From NCBI GenBank assembly GCA_030045935.1, contig JASIEN010000538.1:1-5838 (forward strand): a stretch of DNA of 5,838 bases, in the 5' to 3' direction. Origin of the DNA: Candidatus Sulfotelmatobacter sp. (GTDB lineage: Bacteria; Acidobacteriota; Terriglobia; Terriglobales; Acidobacteriaceae). This document shows positions 4,453-5,838 of this stretch, one piece after another; positions within the stretch are counted from its first letter, which is position 1; each line of letters opens with the position of its first letter. The notes below the pieces were generated by a model, which did no database searches, was not told the origin of the DNA, and was given only the letters and a program-made list of their open reading frames with translations. The position numbers and the translations under genes are program-made.

Positions 4453-5838
4453 ATGGCGCGAGTTGCCAAGGTGGAACAGCCGGCCTCGACAGGTAGAGGA
4501 CTGGTTGTAATGGTGGGGTTGGGAATCGCGTTTCTGCTGTTCATGGCATTCCTGAATGTGGTGAAGAGCGGCAATTTGCTGAACGAATCGAACCTGCTAT
4601 ATGCGACGCTCATTTTTTATGCAGGTGCGGGCACGCTGTACTTGGCTTTTGGCATAACCGGCACGCCTTCATACATAAAGTATGCCTCAATTGCTACGTG
4701 GGCCGGACTGCTGGCAAATACCGGCGCTGTAGCGCATCGCTGGTATCAGGCCGGGCATGCTCCATTTGCCAGCATCTATGAAATGCTGCTCAGCTTTGTG
4801 TGGACTCTGGCTGTACTGACCCTGGTTGCGGAAAAGAAATACGGCGTGAAAGTAATCGGTACCGTGACCATGCCGGTGGCGATAGTGGGCGTGGTGCTAA
4901 TGCAGTTGCTGCGCACCGAGGTCCGTCCGCTGGTGCCAGCCTTGCAGTCAACCTGGCTGCATGTGCATGTAACCCTGGCCATGCTGGCTTACGCTGCTTG
5001 TGCCCTGAGTTTTGCCCTGGCCATGATGTTTTTGATCAAAGACGAAATGAAGACGGAAAGCTTCCTGGCGGCCATCAGCCTTTTCTGCATGGTGACGTAT
5101 GTTGGCGTATTGACTCGCTTCGAAAAATGGGGGGGACTGAGCGTTGTGGCGTGGAATCCAGCGGAGAAATCTGAGATCTTTCTGGGAAAGAACATACGGC
5201 TTTTCGTGGTAATACCCGACTTAGGGTGGGCGATGGCGCTGGTGCTGGCGGCCGTGACCGTGCCGTTTGTGCTTTACCTGCTATGGCGCAAAACCAACGA
5301 TGATAGCTTCATCAATATCGCCAATCGCACTTTGTTTGTGAACATCCTTCTGCAAGTCTTGGCCTTGGCATTCTTCATTGCGCGAGCCAAAGACGGCCAG
5401 TATGCCTCGCTTGATGCCGATGGCCTTTACCCTACCAGCTTGGCTGCGAGCCCGTTCATTCTTGCGGGCCTCGTAGGCGGAATTTTCGTTTCTCTGCTTT
5501 ATCTATTACTGCTCTGGCGGCGCGACGATCTTGAGCGCATGCTGCCCAGCGCCGAAGAGCTTGATCGAATTACCTACCGCACCATCGCGATCGCATTCCC
5601 TCTACTCACCCTGATGATCGCCGCGGGCGCGTACTGGGCGAACCGCACTTGGGGTTCCTATTGGAGTTGGGACCCGAAAGAAACCTGGGCGGCAATTACC
5701 TGGCTGGTGTATGCCGGCTACTTGCACATGCGCATCACTCGCGGATGGCGTGGGCGCAGGGCCGCGTATTTCGCGATTCTTGGTTTTGCCGTCGTAATGT
5801 TTACGTTTTTTGGAGTGACGTACCTGCTTCCGGGCTTG
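4453..5838 (+). CDS. ccsA: CcsA/ResC, System II heme-handling cytochrome c synthase subunit, 3' end cut by window
   Basis: Polytopic membrane protein of the HemeHandlingProtein family; presents heme to apocytochrome c together with ResB. The frame is open from ATG 4453 to the window end, 462 codons without a stop. Signatures: RWYQAGHAPFASIYEMLLSF (96-115, His102), STWLHVHVTLAMLAYAA (166-182, His172), EELDRITYRTIAIAFPLLTL, the WWD heme motif WGSYWSWDPKETW (400-412), YLHMR (His425) and GWRGRRAAYFAILGF. Helices by eye: about 16-38, 48-68, 75-94, 107-126, 133-153, 169-195, then 203-221, 257-278, 292-310, 333-355, then 374-396, 413-427, 437-458. In compact CcsA proteins such as the chloroplast form (about 320 residues), the region equivalent to the end of helix 6 and to EELDR is joined by a short linker. 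Here about 160-170 residues with four predicted helices lie between them. The C-terminus is near, since the family ends soon after the FFGV...LPGL motif. Only the final residues are missing. Confidence 0.95.
   Translation, partial: MARVAKVEQPASTGRGLVVMVGLGIAFLLFMAFLNVVKSGNLLNESNLLYATLIFYAGAGTLYLAFGITGTPSYIKYASIATWAGLLANTGAVAHRWYQAGHAPFASIYEMLLSFVWTLAVLTLVAEKKYGVKVIGTVTMPVAIVGVVLMQLLRTEVRPLVPALQSTWLHVHVTLAMLAYAACALSFALAMMFLIKDEMKTESFLAAISLFCMVTYVGVLTRFEKWGGLSVVAWNPAEKSEIFLGKNIRLFVVIPDLGWAMALVLAAVTVPFVLYLLWRKTNDDSFINIANRTLFVNILLQVLALAFFIARAKDGQYASLDADGLYPTSLAASPFILAGLVGGIFVSLLYLLLLWRRDDLERMLPSAEELDRITYRTIAIAFPLLTLMIAAGAYWANRTWGSYWSWDPKETWAAITWLVYAGYLHMRITRGWRGRRAAYFAILGFAVVMFTFFGVTYLLPGL

Noticed and set aside
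4800..5174. Open frame of 124 codons inside ccsA in another + frame
   Set aside because: It overlaps the conserved CcsA coding sequence, and its cysteine- and glycine-rich product matches nothing I recognise.

Overview
The window reads as ordinary bacterial chromosome carrying five housekeeping genes and no mobile elements, CRISPR arrays or RNA genes. The proteins are typical of Gram-negative or diderm lineages: HslVU protease, lipoyl synthase and System II cytochrome c maturation. That combination, moderate G+C content, and a GTTCTC/CAGTTCCCGG-type degenerate repeat between genes suggest an acidobacterium (Terriglobia-like). This placement is an inference from general impression, not from a search.

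Layout: the left edge holds the 3' part of lipA (+ strand, N-terminus outside the window). It converges on hslU with only 26 bases between the two stop codons. hslU and hslV lie on the - strand in the order hslV then hslU. They are separated by a 113-base spacer filled with imperfect direct and inverted repeats, including a hairpin plus T-run just before the hslU start. About 300 non-coding bases (2694-2994) form a divergent control region. It contains a TATAAT match and a doubled GAGCTC element near hslV, and a perfect CRP-type palindrome (TGTGA-N6-TCACA) upstream of the + strand genes. From 2995 on, resB and ccsA form a tight two-gene operon with a 21-base gap. ccsA has a strong ribosome binding site and runs off the right edge.

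Functionally there are three units. LipA makes the lipoyl cofactor of 2-oxoacid dehydrogenases. HslV (threonine peptidase) and HslU (AAA+ unfoldase) form a cytoplasmic ATP-dependent protease. ResB and CcsA together form the membrane complex that brings heme to the outer face of the membrane and attaches it to apocytochromes c.

I found no previously undescribed system. The points most worth a second look are a long internal block in CcsA that appears to add about four membrane helices ahead of the WWD heme domain, the exact CRP-like site ahead of resB-ccsA, and the repeat-rich hslV-hslU spacer.
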